This document shows, piece after piece, positions 6,876 through 15,293 of a stretch of DNA of 17,808 nt (position 1 is the first letter of the stretch; every line of letters starts with the position of its first letter). The translations under genes and the position numbers were made by a program. The stretch is from an uncultured Bacilli bacterium. Its GTDB lineage: Bacteria > Bacillota_I > Bacilli_A > RF39 > UBA660. The stretch lies in contig CALVPO010000020.1 of the NCBI GenBank assembly GCA_944351345.1, positions 1 through 17,808 on the forward strand. Reading direction: 5' to 3'. The notes under the pieces are model-generated. The model saw nothing but the letters and a program-made list of their open reading frames with translations. It was not told where the DNA came from and searched no databases.

Positions 6876-8165
6876 TTATGTAATATTATTAAAATATCTA
6901 TCTAAATCATTTTTTGTAGTATAATTAACCATTATAAATCTTGGTAATTCATATTTATTAGATCCAACATGAACTAAATTATCTGAATATGTACTCTCTC
7001 CTGCAAAAGCCATTGTAAATCCTGCTTCTTTAAGCACTTCAATTGAATAATCATTATATTCATAAAAAGGATATGCTATAACATTTGAACCACCTAGCTT
7101 ATCTTGGCTTTTTTGTAAATCACTTAATATTTTATTTTTATCAAGGCATTGAATTCCTCCTCCCTGTCCAGTTGGACAATCACCTTGATTATGCATATTA
7201 TCTGTATGTGAATGTAATTCTATATATTCATTTGTATAATAATTATTAGGATCAAACCATGAAGTAACTAAAAATATTGTAGCATAATATTTATATTCTT
7301 TTAATAAATCAACTGCTATTTTTGTTCTAGCACCATCATCTATCGTTATATATACACTTTTTGGTAATTGAATTTTTCCATCGATATACCATTCTAATTC
7401 TTTTGACATAATTGGAAAAATATTATTATTTTTTAAATATTCTAACTCGCTAGTAAATTGAGATTTACTAATACAAATATCTTCATTACAACCATCATTA
7501 TTAGCTATACTATCATCATAGAAAAAGTGGTAATTCAATACTCCTACTCCACTAGCGTTAGTTTTATTAGTATTATTATTGGTTTTTGTTTCTTTAACAT
7601 CATTTTTATTTACATATACTAACCTATTATTAAATTCTACACCATATCTATCATTATCTTTAATAATAATAGGCAAATCATAAGAATTATTTATGGTATA
7701 TAGTAAATTTCCAGCTTCATTATAAAAATTAGTCTTATTATTAGTAACTATATTTTCATTAAAGACAATATAATTCTTGTATCTATTATCTATTTCATCT
7801 ATTGTATTTTCTTTATTAATATTTTCAGCTTTAACGTAATATTGATTATCAAAGCCGTTAATTTTCAAATAATTTTTATCTAATTCAGAAAATTCTAATT
7901 TTATTCCTTTTTCAATGCTACCAATGTTGTCAAATTTATTATTATTCTTTATATATATATTGGTTTTATTGTTAGTACTCCCATATTTTATATAAGTGTA
8001 TTTTTTGGTATTAATAACCTTATTTTCTTGTTTATTACTACTGCTATTTAATAATTTAGACACCCCAAATACAATACCTAGTACTATAATTAATAATACA
8101 GCAATGAAGAATATTACTTTCTTAATATTTATTTTTCTCTTTACTTTTCTTTTTCTTGAAACCAT
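6876..8165 (-). CDS. Membrane-anchored CE4 polysaccharide deacetylase with SH3-like modules
   Basis: This 429-residue protein is predicted to remove N-acetyl groups from a glycan outside the cell. A very basic N-terminus (residues 1-16) precedes one membrane helix (17-34), consistent with a signal anchor. Residues 52-118 and 128-195 look like two short beta-rich, SH3-like modules. After an Asn/Thr linker comes a NodB (CE4) domain: TIDDG (274-278, the usual TFDDG with Phe changed to Ile), ELHSHTDNMH (316-325, metal-binding His), AYPFYEYND (364-372) and a late YELPR (405-409). The AYP motif recalls the IcaB/PgaB branch. Cys pairs (226/231 and 330/340) might form disulfides. The start ATG has AGGTGAT upstream and lies 14 bp after the SDR stop. 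The substrate could be the cluster's own polymer or peptidoglycan; I cannot tell which. Confidence 0.85.
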   Translation of the reverse strand: MVSRKRKVKRKINIKKVIFFIAVLLIIVLGIVFGVSKLLNSSSNKQENKVINTKKYTYIKYGSTNNKTNIYIKNNNKFDNIGSIEKGIKLEFSELDKNYLKINGFDNQYYVKAENINKENTIDEIDNRYKNYIVFNENIVTNNKTNFYNEAGNLLYTINNSYDLPIIIKDNDRYGVEFNNRLVYVNKNDVKETKTNNNTNKTNASGVGVLNYHFFYDDSIANNDGCNEDICISKSQFTSELEYLKNNNIFPIMSKELEWYIDGKIQLPKSVYITIDDGARTKIAVDLLKEYKYYATIFLVTSWFDPNNYYTNEYIELHSHTDNMHNQGDCPTGQGGGIQCLDKNKILSDLQKSQDKLGGSNVIAYPFYEYNDYSIEVLKEAGFTMAFAGESTYSDNLVHVGSNKYELPRFIMVNYTTKNDLDRYFNNIT

Positions 8166-8179
8166 TTCATCACCTATCG

Positions 8180-9241
8180 TTATAATATATTTTTTAAAAT
8201 AGTAATTGTATGAGTTAGCCCTTCTTCCATATCATACTTTGGTAAGAAGCCTATTTGTTTTATTTTTTCATTATTTAGTACAGCTTTTGTAGCTTTAGAA
8301 TATCCAGCTTGTTCTACTTCGTCTGGCAATTCAAAAATAACTTTTTTATTAACATTATCAGCAATTATCTTTGCCAAATCTTTTAACATGATATTACATT
8401 TTTCTGAAGATATATTATATGCTTCTCCATTTTTTCCATTAAATAAACATATTAGAAAACCAATAACAGCATCTGCAACATATATATATGAATATAATTG
8501 AGTTCCTTTACTTTTTAAAACTATATCTTCATTATTTATACCATTTTTTATAAATTGAGATAATGCCTTTGTATCTGATAGTAACATAGTTGGACCAAAT
8601 ACTCTTGAAAATCTTGGTATTACAATATCTAAATTTTTTTGTTTTATAAATGCTTGACACAATGCTTCTCCTGCTCTTTTACTTTCTGGATATCCAGCTC
8701 TTAAACTATTACAATCTATATAACCACAATAGTCTTCAGAAAATTTTTCACAATCTCCTTTATTTTCACCATAGATTTCTACAGAAGATGCAAAAACAAA
8801 ACGTTTAATGTTATGGTCAACAGAAAAATTTAACAAATTATAAGTAGCCATTATATTAGTTGTAATAGTACCTATAGGATCAGTGGCATAAGCTACAGGA
8901 TGAGTATTACTAGCAGCATGAAATACATAATCAATTTTCTTAATATCTAAATCTATTTTGTCATTTATATCTAAAATTACTATTTCAAAGTATTCACTAT
9001 CTATATATTTAGAAAAACGCTTATTTATTTTTTCTTTATTTCTACTAATTGCATATATTTTACATTTTAAATTATTATTTTTATTTTTATACATGATAAC
9101 ATCTATTAAAAAACTTGCTATCATTCCTGTAGCACCCGTTATTAAAATAGAAGTATTATTCAATTTTTCCCATTTTAATTTTGTTGTTGATACTCTTTCT
9201 ATATCTTTTATATATAATTTATCATCGATTAAATTTTTCAT
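8180..9241 (-). CDS. Extended SDR, NAD-dependent epimerase/dehydratase family
   Basis: This 353-residue protein has an extended short-chain dehydrogenase/reductase fold, the kind that modifies nucleotide sugars. A Rossmann motif TGATGMIA occurs at residues 35-42, FHAASNTHP at 108-115, ASSVEIYG at 151-158, and the catalytic YPESK (Tyr184, Lys188), followed by PRFSRVFGP (209-217). The N-terminal 30 residues before the fold are longer than usual. The ATG at 9241 is chosen because AAGGAGAT lies just upstream; an upstream in-frame start at 9268 lacks such a site and would overlap the preceding gene. Its position between the cytidylyltransferase and LicD genes suggests it prepares or modifies the polyol or sugar that is CDP-activated, perhaps standing in for TarJ, which belongs to a different family. 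Epimerase, dehydratase or reductase activity cannot be separated by motif alone. Confidence 0.8.
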   Translation of the reverse strand: MKNLIDDKLYIKDIERVSTTKLKWEKLNNTSILITGATGMIASFLIDVIMYKNKNNNLKCKIYAISRNKEKINKRFSKYIDSEYFEIVILDINDKIDLDIKKIDYVFHAASNTHPVAYATDPIGTITTNIMATYNLLNFSVDHNIKRFVFASSVEIYGENKGDCEKFSEDYCGYIDCNSLRAGYPESKRAGEALCQAFIKQKNLDIVIPRFSRVFGPTMLLSDTKALSQFIKNGINNEDIVLKSKGTQLYSYIYVADAVIGFLICLFNGKNGEAYNISSEKCNIMLKDLAKIIADNVNKKVIFELPDEVEQAGYSKATKAVLNNEKIKQIGFLPKYDMEEGLTHTITILKNIL

Positions 9242-9245
9242 TATG

Positions 9246-9253
9246 ATCTCCTT
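9246..9253 (-). promoter_or_regulatory. Ribosome-binding site deciding the SDR start
   Basis: The AAGGAGAT lies four bases before the ATG at 9241 and between the stop of the cytidylyltransferase gene and the SDR gene. It supports the ATG at 9241 over the earlier start at 9268. Confidence 0.7.
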
Positions 9254-9255
9254 TT

Positions 9256-9975
9256 TTATTTTAGCCAATTATCTTTATCTGTATTTAGATATGCTTTAAA
9301 TAATTCGATATCATCTTTAGTAGTCAATTTAATATTTTTATCAGAACCAGCTGCAAAATATAATCTTTCTCCTAATTCTACCATCATAGTATTAGTATAA
9401 GATGAGCCATATATCCCAATTTCTTTTTCAAATGCTGTATGATATGCTTCATCTAATTTCCCAAATTTGTATGCTTGGGGTGTAGATACTCTTCTTAATG
9501 TTTCACGAGGTATATATTTTGTTGTAGATATTTCATCATCTACTAAAAATATTTGTTCATTATATGGCATAGAAGTTACAGCATTACCATATTTTTGACA
9601 TTTTATTATAACATCAGACAAAACTATATCGTCTACTAGTGGTCTGATTCCATCATGAATAATTATTATATCATCTTTATCACACTTTCCTTCTAAGTTA
9701 TATACACCATTTCTAATAGACTCTTGTCCAGTACTTCCACCTGATACTATCCATTTTAATTTTGTTATATTAAATTGTTTAGCATACGCTTTTAAAATAT
9801 CGTGCCACCCATCTAAGCATACTACTTCTATAGCATCTATTTCTGGATGCCTTTGAAAACTTTCTAAAGTATAAATTAGAACAGGTTTGTCATAAACATT
9901 AATAAATTGTTTGGGGATATCTTGTCCCATTCTAGAACCTTTACCTCCAGCAATTATTATAGCTATTTTTTTCAT
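9256..9975 (-). CDS. TarI/IspD-family cytidylyltransferase (likely polyol-phosphate)
   Basis: This is a 239-residue soluble cytidylyltransferase. The family makes CDP-alcohols from CTP: IspD acts on methylerythritol 4-phosphate and TarI on ribitol 5-phosphate. The CTP-binding loop is IIAGGKGSRMG (residues 7-17) with PKQF at 21-24. Then come GGSTGQESIRNG (79-90), IHDGIRPLV (106-114), TPQAYKF (about 167-173) and a late NIKLTTKDDIE. The start at 9975 is chosen because AGAAGGAGAA lies five bases upstream; an in-frame ATG 23 codons earlier (10044) overlaps the GtrA gene and has no site. The location in a glycopolymer cluster, next to an SDR and near LicD, argues for a TarI-like role supplying CDP-ribitol or a similar donor, not the isoprenoid pathway. 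The exact substrate is inference. Confidence 0.8.
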   Translation of the reverse strand: MKKIAIIIAGGKGSRMGQDIPKQFINVYDKPVLIYTLESFQRHPEIDAIEVVCLDGWHDILKAYAKQFNITKLKWIVSGGSTGQESIRNGVYNLEGKCDKDDIIIIHDGIRPLVDDIVLSDVIIKCQKYGNAVTSMPYNEQIFLVDDEISTTKYIPRETLRRVSTPQAYKFGKLDEAYHTAFEKEIGIYGSSYTNTMMVELGERLYFAAGSDKNIKLTTKDDIELFKAYLNTDKDNWLK

Positions 9976-9980
9976 TATAA

Positions 9981-9990
9981 TTCTCCTTCT
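9981..9990 (-). promoter_or_regulatory. Ribosome-binding site deciding the cytidylyltransferase start
   Basis: The AGAAGGAGAA lies five bases before the ATG at 9975. It places translation initiation directly at the MKKIAIIIAGG start of the conserved domain. Confidence 0.75.
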
Positions 9991-10015
9991 TTTATAATTA
10001 ATATTTATTAAACTA

Positions 10016-10447
10016 TTAATTATCTCTTTTATTTTTAAACACAAATATTTTACTAAATATATAATTACTAACTATGACAATTATTTGAGAGATTAATTTT
10101 AAAATTTTATCATTTCCTTTAAGAACTGTAACTCCTATATACATAATTAACATGTCCATAATTAAAGTAATAATTCTAGCTCCTACAAAACTACTTAATT
10201 CTTTTTTTACATTATTATTTTTACTTTCAAAAACATATTTTCTATTAGTAATGTATGCAAAAGCCACTCCAGCAACCCAAGATATAATATTAGCAAGTTG
10301 TAATTCTAAAGAACGATTTGGATCTATTATTGTAAATGTTAAGATATAATATACAAGTAAGCTTACTACTGTTGTAAGGAATCCAAAAATTAGATAGTTA
10401 ATAATTTCCTTATTTTTTATATATAATTCTTTAATTTTTCTTATCAT
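10016..10447 (-). CDS. GtrA family membrane protein
   Basis: This 143-residue protein has four predicted membrane helices (around residues 16-36, 46-63, 88-107 and 115-135), with ANIISWVAGVAFAYITNRKYVF near the second helix; this N-R-K-Y-V-F pattern is a GtrA hallmark. GtrA/GtcA proteins are thought to flip undecaprenyl-phosphate-linked monosaccharides to the outer face of the membrane. The ATG start overlaps the end of the preceding GT2 gene by 17 bases, and only a weak GAGAG precedes it, so translation is probably coupled. It sits directly after the GT2 enzyme expected to make its substrate and near YfhO, which would use it. Confidence 0.85.
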   Translation of the reverse strand: MIRKIKELYIKNKEIINYLIFGFLTTVVSLLVYYILTFTIIDPNRSLELQLANIISWVAGVAFAYITNRKYVFESKNNNVKKELSSFVGARIITLIMDMLIMYIGVTVLKGNDKILKLISQIIVIVSNYIFSKIFVFKNKRDN

Positions 10448-11378
10448 CTATATTACTCTCTTTTACTATATATATTGGTCTATTTTTAGTTTCTAAATAA
10501 GTATTTGCTAAATATTGTCCCATAATTCCTAAACAAAATAATTGAATTCCACTTACCATAAAAATAATACATACTAAACTAGGCCATCCACTAACAGGGT
10601 CTCCAAAAACTAATGTTCTAATAATTATTACTAAAATCATTATAAATGATAGAAAACAAAATATAAATCCAACAACCGCTGATATTACCAAAGGTGCTGT
10701 TGAAAATGCTGTTATTCCATCAATAGCATAGATAAATAATTTCCAAAAGTTCCATTTTGTTTCACCAGCTACTCTTTCTATATTTTCATATTCTAACCAT
10801 TTTGTTTTAAAACCAACAAAACTAAATAGTCCTTTAGAAAATCTTTTATATTCTTTTAGTGATAATATGGCATCAACCATTTGTCTGGTCATTAATCTAT
10901 AGTCTCTGGCACCATCAACTAATTCTACATTACTCATCTTATTAATTAACTTATAAAACATTCTAGCAAAGAAACTTCTAATTTGTGGTTCTCCACGTCT
11001 TGTAACTCTTCTAGTACCTACACAATCAAATCCTTCTTCAGTAATTAATTTATACATTTTTTCTAATAAACTTGGTGGATCTTGTAAATCAGCATCCATT
11101 AGTGTTATATAGTCACCTCTACTAGATACTAATCCAGCATACATAGCTGCCTCTTTACCAAAATTTCTAGAAAAAGATAAATATTTAACTCTTTTATCTT
11201 TTTTATTTAAGTCTTTAATAACATTTAAGGTATTATCACGACTACCATCATTAATAAAAATGAACTCAAAATCTATATATTTCATTTCTTTTGATACTTT
11301 ACATATTTCTTTATAAAATATAGGTATAGTTTCTTCTTCGTTGTAACAAGAAACTATAACTGATAATAATTTTCTCAT
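10431..11378 (-). CDS. GtrB/CsbB-type GT2 polyprenyl-phosphate glycosyltransferase
   Basis: This 315-residue membrane glycosyltransferase is of the DPM1/GtrB/CsbB type. It is predicted to load one sugar onto undecaprenyl phosphate on the inner face of the membrane. The catalytic domain has VIVSCYNEEETI (residues 7-18), FINDGSRDNT (41-50), FSRNFGKEAAM (69-79) and the signature DADLQDPP (95-102). Two membrane helices follow (about 228-265 and 270-300), ending in MGQYLANTYLETKNRPIY, typical of the group. The start ATG has GAGAGGT upstream. The order YfhO, this enzyme, GtrA matches the three-component systems that glycosylate teichoic acids in Bacillus, Staphylococcus and Listeria. The sugar (GlcNAc in several known systems) cannot be fixed from sequence. 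Confidence 0.9.
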   Translation of the reverse strand: MRKLLSVIVSCYNEEETIPIFYKEICKVSKEMKYIDFEFIFINDGSRDNTLNVIKDLNKKDKRVKYLSFSRNFGKEAAMYAGLVSSRGDYITLMDADLQDPPSLLEKMYKLITEEGFDCVGTRRVTRRGEPQIRSFFARMFYKLINKMSNVELVDGARDYRLMTRQMVDAILSLKEYKRFSKGLFSFVGFKTKWLEYENIERVAGETKWNFWKLFIYAIDGITAFSTAPLVISAVVGFIFCFLSFIMILVIIIRTLVFGDPVSGWPSLVCIIFMVSGIQLFCLGIMGQYLANTYLETKNRPIYIVKESNIDDKKN

Positions 11379-11402
11379 AATTATAACCTCTCTAACATCT
11401 TA

Positions 11403-11411
11403 AGTATAACA
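11403..11411 (-). promoter_or_regulatory. Possible internal extended -10 promoter before the GT2/GtrA genes
   Basis: The 59-bp gap between the YfhO and GT2 genes holds TGTTATACT on the minus strand, an extended -10 (TGn plus TATACT), about 25 bases before the GT2 ATG. There is no convincing -35; the upstream region is T-rich. It could give extra transcription of the GtrB/GtrA and later genes. AT-rich DNA makes chance matches common. Confidence 0.35.
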
Positions 11412-11437
11412 TAAAAACAAACTAAAAAAAAGAAATA

Positions 11438-14131
11438 TCAATCATTTTTCTTAATCAATATATCTTTAGTAAATATTATTATATAACAACAAACGCCTAA
11501 TATAGATAGTATTATTCCTTCCTTAACATAGAGTGTTTTATATCTTAATTCAATTTTATGATTACCCTTTTCAATATTCGTTGCTAAAAAATATTTATTT
11601 TTAAATGTATCAACTTCTTTACCATCTACTTTAATATTCCATCCTTTATTATATAATGTTGAAAAACTAATTACTCCATCTTTTTCTAAAGAAATAGTTC
11701 CTTCTACATAACTATCCCCATAATTAGAAATTTTAAAATTAGTTTTATTTAACTCTTTAATATCATTAGAATATTCATCCATAGAAACTGAATATAATTC
11801 TATACTATCAAAATTATATATTCCTAGTTTTGATAATTCTATTTCTAAATCGTCACTATAGTCTTTATAATATCCTAAGTTAATTAATATATCATTATTT
11901 CCACTATAATAAGTATAATTATCACCAAATATTTGTTCACTATTTTCATTAGTTGTAGTCCTTGCTGTTATAATAAATCCTTCATCTTCTACATGCCATT
12001 TATTTAAAGCTAAATATCTGTTTTTATCTACTTCTCTTATATATTGACTTTCTGCAATTTGTTTGATAGATGGTTCTTTATAATTAATATTGTTAATCCT
12101 TAGATATAATTCTCCATTTACTTTATCCATAAGATGTAATTTAATTTTATTACCAGTTTCATTTGTTAAAACTATATTATTATCTAATTTTATATTTGTT
12201 TCATATCTAATTTTGTTTATGCTACTAAGATTTATATCGGAGTTATTGCAATCATCAGTTATATAATATTTTAATAATGCATCCTCTTTTTCTAACGAAC
12301 TAAGTTTATCATAAGTTTTTGTATTAATACATCTGGTATATATTTTAGCGAAACTAGTAGGATATTTATTTCTATATATGTATGTATTGTCATATTTTTT
12401 TATCATTTCATATTCATAATTATTTGTTTTTTCAATGTTAGATATAAAATATTTAACTCCTAATAACGATGTTATTTTAGTCCTATTATCAAATTCTTTT
12501 ATCTCAAAATTTGTTGAACCCTGACTGTTATTTAAATCATTAGATAGCTCTTTATATAAATTAGAATTAATTGAATAGAAATAATTTATTGAGTTATAAT
12601 TTTTCATTAAACCTAAATTCCATAAATCATCACTTGATTTAGCTATATTATAGAATCCTTTATCTTCTTTTTTTATATAATTAAGAGCTTTATAAAAATT
12701 AGGTATATCTCCATTAACTGTGTTGTAAGTATATTCTAAATTATAAAACTCTATGAATTCTGACACATAATTATTATAATTAACATTATATAAGAAATAT
12801 GAGTTTAATATAATGCTTAATATACTAACAATATTAACAACTTCTAATACGTAAGATTTGGATTTAAATACAAATTTATCCTTGTATAAATATATTAGAA
12901 TTATTAAAAATAATATAATTAATGCTGCTAATAAAGAAGTATTTATACCAGTTTCAAATACTACTAATAAACTTAAATAAATAACTAGCATAATTAAATA
13001 TTTTTTTATATCTACTACTATTTTATTATCTAAAACTAATACAGTGGCAAAAGATATAACAAACATTAACATATATACATATCTATTACTTGGAAATGAT
13101 AATCCAGATATAATATAAGAACAACTTGAAAAGACTAATGGTAAACATAAAACAACCATTAGAATAAACAATTCTAAATTCTTTTTATAGTTTCTGATAA
13201 ATATAGGAATTGTAAATAGCGCTATAGCAGAACAACTAATAAATGACCAATTATTACCTGTCCAACTAGTTGTAATACTAGATAATAGAGTTCTATAATA
13301 GTTAATTGTATAGGAAATATCTGCTGTAATGTTAGTTCTACTTGAATTAAAGAATTGATATATAGCAGGTAATAAAATAAAACTACACATCATAATACCT
13401 ATAATAGCATATATTAAAGCCATTATAAGGATTTTTATATTTTTCTTATATTGTCCTTTATACTTTTTTAACCAAAGGATAATACCATATATTGCAATTA
13501 CTAAAGCATTCATATACCCAAAATAAAAACTGCTAAAAAACATTAAAAATACTGAAAATATATATAACACTTTTTTATTTTCATTTATATATCTTTCAAT
13601 ACCTATCATACTTATTGGAAATATTATCATAGCATTAATAAAATAAGGATGTCTTACAGCGGAAAACATTCCAAAACTACAAAAAGTATACATTAATGCT
13701 CCAATAATTGCAGATGTATTAACTTTATTTCTGTGTTTACAATAATATAAAAAAGAAATGCCAGCAAAATATAATCTAAGAGGTACTAAAACAGAATATA
13801 GATATGCTAAATATTTACTTGGCACAAAAATACTGATATAAGAAAATAAGTCTCCTATTACGTAATAAGCTAAATTAGTAAACATATCTAATCCAAAGCC
13901 AATATTCCACGTAAGTGTATTAAACTCTTGATATTTAATTAAATTATTAAGTATATCTTTGAAATAATTTAAAGTAATAAAATGTTGATTTAATCCATCA
14001 TAATTTGTCCAAATAAAACTCATGTGGTTTTTAATAAAAATATAACATATAAATAATGCAATAATCCCGAAACATAAACTATATTTTAACAAAATTTTAA
14101 AAAAATGATTTTTTTTCAATTTATTAATCAT
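11438..14131 (-). CDS. YfhO family membrane glycosyltransferase
   Basis: This 897-residue YfhO family protein has a GT-C-like fold. Studied members transfer sugars from undecaprenyl-phosphate carriers to lipoteichoic or wall teichoic acid on the outside of the membrane. There are about 12-14 membrane helices up to about residue 450. The conserved acidic site TNYDGLNQHF in the first outer loop has Asp45, the likely catalytic region. A large extracellular domain follows (about 455-865), then one last helix (around GIILSILGVCCYIIIF) and a basic tail. Length is normal for the family. The ATG at 14131 lies eight bases after AGGAGG; a TTG one codon earlier is only five bases away and less likely. 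It ends in TGA, evidence that TGA is a stop in this organism. Adjacent CsbB-like and GtrA genes supply its donor. Confidence 0.9.
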   Translation of the reverse strand: MINKLKKNHFFKILLKYSLCFGIIALFICYIFIKNHMSFIWTNYDGLNQHFITLNYFKDILNNLIKYQEFNTLTWNIGFGLDMFTNLAYYVIGDLFSYISIFVPSKYLAYLYSVLVPLRLYFAGISFLYYCKHRNKVNTSAIIGALMYTFCSFGMFSAVRHPYFINAMIIFPISMIGIERYINENKKVLYIFSVFLMFFSSFYFGYMNALVIAIYGIILWLKKYKGQYKKNIKILIMALIYAIIGIMMCSFILLPAIYQFFNSSRTNITADISYTINYYRTLLSSITTSWTGNNWSFISCSAIALFTIPIFIRNYKKNLELFILMVVLCLPLVFSSCSYIISGLSFPSNRYVYMLMFVISFATVLVLDNKIVVDIKKYLIMLVIYLSLLVVFETGINTSLLAALIILFLIILIYLYKDKFVFKSKSYVLEVVNIVSILSIILNSYFLYNVNYNNYVSEFIEFYNLEYTYNTVNGDIPNFYKALNYIKKEDKGFYNIAKSSDDLWNLGLMKNYNSINYFYSINSNLYKELSNDLNNSQGSTNFEIKEFDNRTKITSLLGVKYFISNIEKTNNYEYEMIKKYDNTYIYRNKYPTSFAKIYTRCINTKTYDKLSSLEKEDALLKYYITDDCNNSDINLSSINKIRYETNIKLDNNIVLTNETGNKIKLHLMDKVNGELYLRINNINYKEPSIKQIAESQYIREVDKNRYLALNKWHVEDEGFIITARTTTNENSEQIFGDNYTYYSGNNDILINLGYYKDYSDDLEIELSKLGIYNFDSIELYSVSMDEYSNDIKELNKTNFKISNYGDSYVEGTISLEKDGVISFSTLYNKGWNIKVDGKEVDTFKNKYFLATNIEKGNHKIELRYKTLYVKEGIILSILGVCCYIIIFTKDILIKKND

Positions 14132-14139
14132 CAATAGCG

Positions 14140-14145
14140 CCTCCT
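14140..14145 (-). promoter_or_regulatory. Ribosome-binding site of the YfhO gene
   Basis: A perfect AGGAGG lies eight bases before the ATG at 14131 and five before the TTG at 14134. Spacing favours the ATG. Confidence 0.7.
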
Positions 14146-14154
14146 GAAATAATT

Positions 14155-15192
14155 TTACTTTTTTTTCTTATTACTTCTTTCAAATAATATATCAGTCTTT
14201 AAAATAAGTATAAGTACTATTATGAATAAAACTGTATATATAAATATACCGATTTTGCTATCTCCTAAGACATAAACAATTGATGCTATTGCAAATAGTA
14301 TATCAATAAAATAAATAGTTAATACTGTTCTTCTTTGAGAAAAATGTTGCTTTAGGAATTGATGATGTAAGTGATTTTTATCTGGCATAGATATTGGTTT
14401 ATGATTAATGAATCTTCTAAGAATTGCTAATGATGTATCTAATATTGGAATTGCAAGTAAAAATATTGGTACTATGAATGATGTAAATGTTACATTTTTA
14501 TAACCTAAAAGTGCTATTACAGCAATCATATATCCTAAAAACATACTTCCAGAATCTCCCATAAAAATACTAGCTGGATTAAAATTATGGTATAAAAATC
14601 CTAATGTACTACCTAACATGATGAATGTTAAAATAGCATCTAGTCCACTAGAATTCATAAATACAATAGATATAATTCCTATTGTTAAAAAATATATGCT
14701 AGCAATTCCTCCAGCAAGGCCATCTAAGCCGTCTATTAAATTCATGCAATTAATAACTCCTAAAATAAAGAAAATAGTAACTACATAACTAAAAATACCA
14801 AAATTCAAATATACTCCAAAAAAACTAAGATCTCTAAGTACTATACCACCAAAAATAGGAATTATGGCAGCAGATACTAATTGTCCAATAAATTTATACT
14901 TTGCTGGTACTGGTTTTATATCATCTATAATTCCAGTAATAATAATTATTATACTTCCTATTAATATAGCATTCATTTGAACTGATTCATATCCAAAAAT
15001 CATAAATCCAAGTAAAAATCCCGCATAAATTCCTAAACCACCTAATCTAGCAATTGGTTTTTTATGTACTTTTCTTGCGTTTGGAATATCTAATGCCCCT
15101 ACATGAATAGCAATTTGCTTAACTACAGGAATAAAAAATAATACAAATAGCATAACAATTATTACTATCATAAATACTTTACTTAACTCCAT
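14155..15192 (-). CDS. tagO: TagO/WecA-type undecaprenyl-phosphate GlcNAc-1-phosphate transferase
   Basis: This 345-residue polyprenyl-phosphate sugar-1-phosphate transferase of the MraY/WecA/TagO family begins glycopolymer synthesis by moving a HexNAc-1-phosphate from the UDP-sugar to undecaprenyl phosphate. It has about ten or eleven membrane helices. Key motifs on the cytoplasmic loops are ARKVHKKPIARLGG (39-52), the DD pair at 90-91 with KPVPAKYKF, NLIDGLDGLAGG (151-162), FMGDSGSMFLGY (210-221), DTSLAILRR (252-260) and the nucleotide-sugar motif HLHH (274-277). The HLHH pattern and the absence of MraY-specific sequence place it with TagO/WecA. It is the first gene of the leftward cluster: ATG start, GAGAGGTG upstream, promoter just beyond. 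The symbol is by family; the sugar is probably GlcNAc but is not proven. Confidence 0.88.
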   Translation of the reverse strand: MELSKVFMIVIIVMLFVLFFIPVVKQIAIHVGALDIPNARKVHKKPIARLGGLGIYAGFLLGFMIFGYESVQMNAILIGSIIIIITGIIDDIKPVPAKYKFIGQLVSAAIIPIFGGIVLRDLSFFGVYLNFGIFSYVVTIFFILGVINCMNLIDGLDGLAGGIASIYFLTIGIISIVFMNSSGLDAILTFIMLGSTLGFLYHNFNPASIFMGDSGSMFLGYMIAVIALLGYKNVTFTSFIVPIFLLAIPILDTSLAILRRFINHKPISMPDKNHLHHQFLKQHFSQRRTVLTIYFIDILFAIASIVYVLGDSKIGIFIYTVLFIIVLILILKTDILFERSNKKKK

Positions 15193-15209
15193 AATACACC
15201 TCTCTTGTT

Positions 15210-15238
15210 AGCATACCACATTTACATAAATTTATCAA
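15210..15238 (-). promoter_or_regulatory. Promoter of the leftward glycopolymer cluster
   Basis: On the minus strand TTGATA (15238-15233) and TATGCT (15215-15210) are exactly 17 bp apart, and TGG before the -10 makes it an extended -10. Transcription would begin about 7 bases further on, only some 11-12 bases before the tagO-like ATG at 15192, so the leader would be very short and would just contain the GAGAGGTG site. The short leader is the main reason for doubt. Confidence 0.6.
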
Positions 15239-15264
15239 TTTTTTAACCAACTGTTTCTATATGC

Positions 15265-15293
15265 TTGTCAAATATTGTCTAAAATGATATAAT
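15265..15293 (+). promoter_or_regulatory. Promoter of the rightward two-gene operon
   Basis: TTGTCA (15265-15270), a 17-bp spacer and TATAAT (15288-15293), with TGA directly before the -10, form a near-consensus housekeeping-type promoter with an extended -10. The start of transcription would be near 15300, leaving a leader of about 28 bases to the TTG start at 15328. Confidence 0.8.

Noticed and set aside
9256..9975. Cytidylyltransferase as the housekeeping IspD of the MEP isoprenoid pathway.
   Set aside because: No other MEP gene is nearby, and it sits in a glycopolymer cluster beside LicD and an SDR. TarI-like use is more likely, though sequence alone does not exclude IspD.
9976..10015. 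Small inverted repeat (TTAATA/TATTAA) between the GtrA and cytidylyltransferase genes as a terminator.
   Set aside because: Six A-T pairs with no following T run in the reading direction. Too weak, and the genes look co-transcribed.
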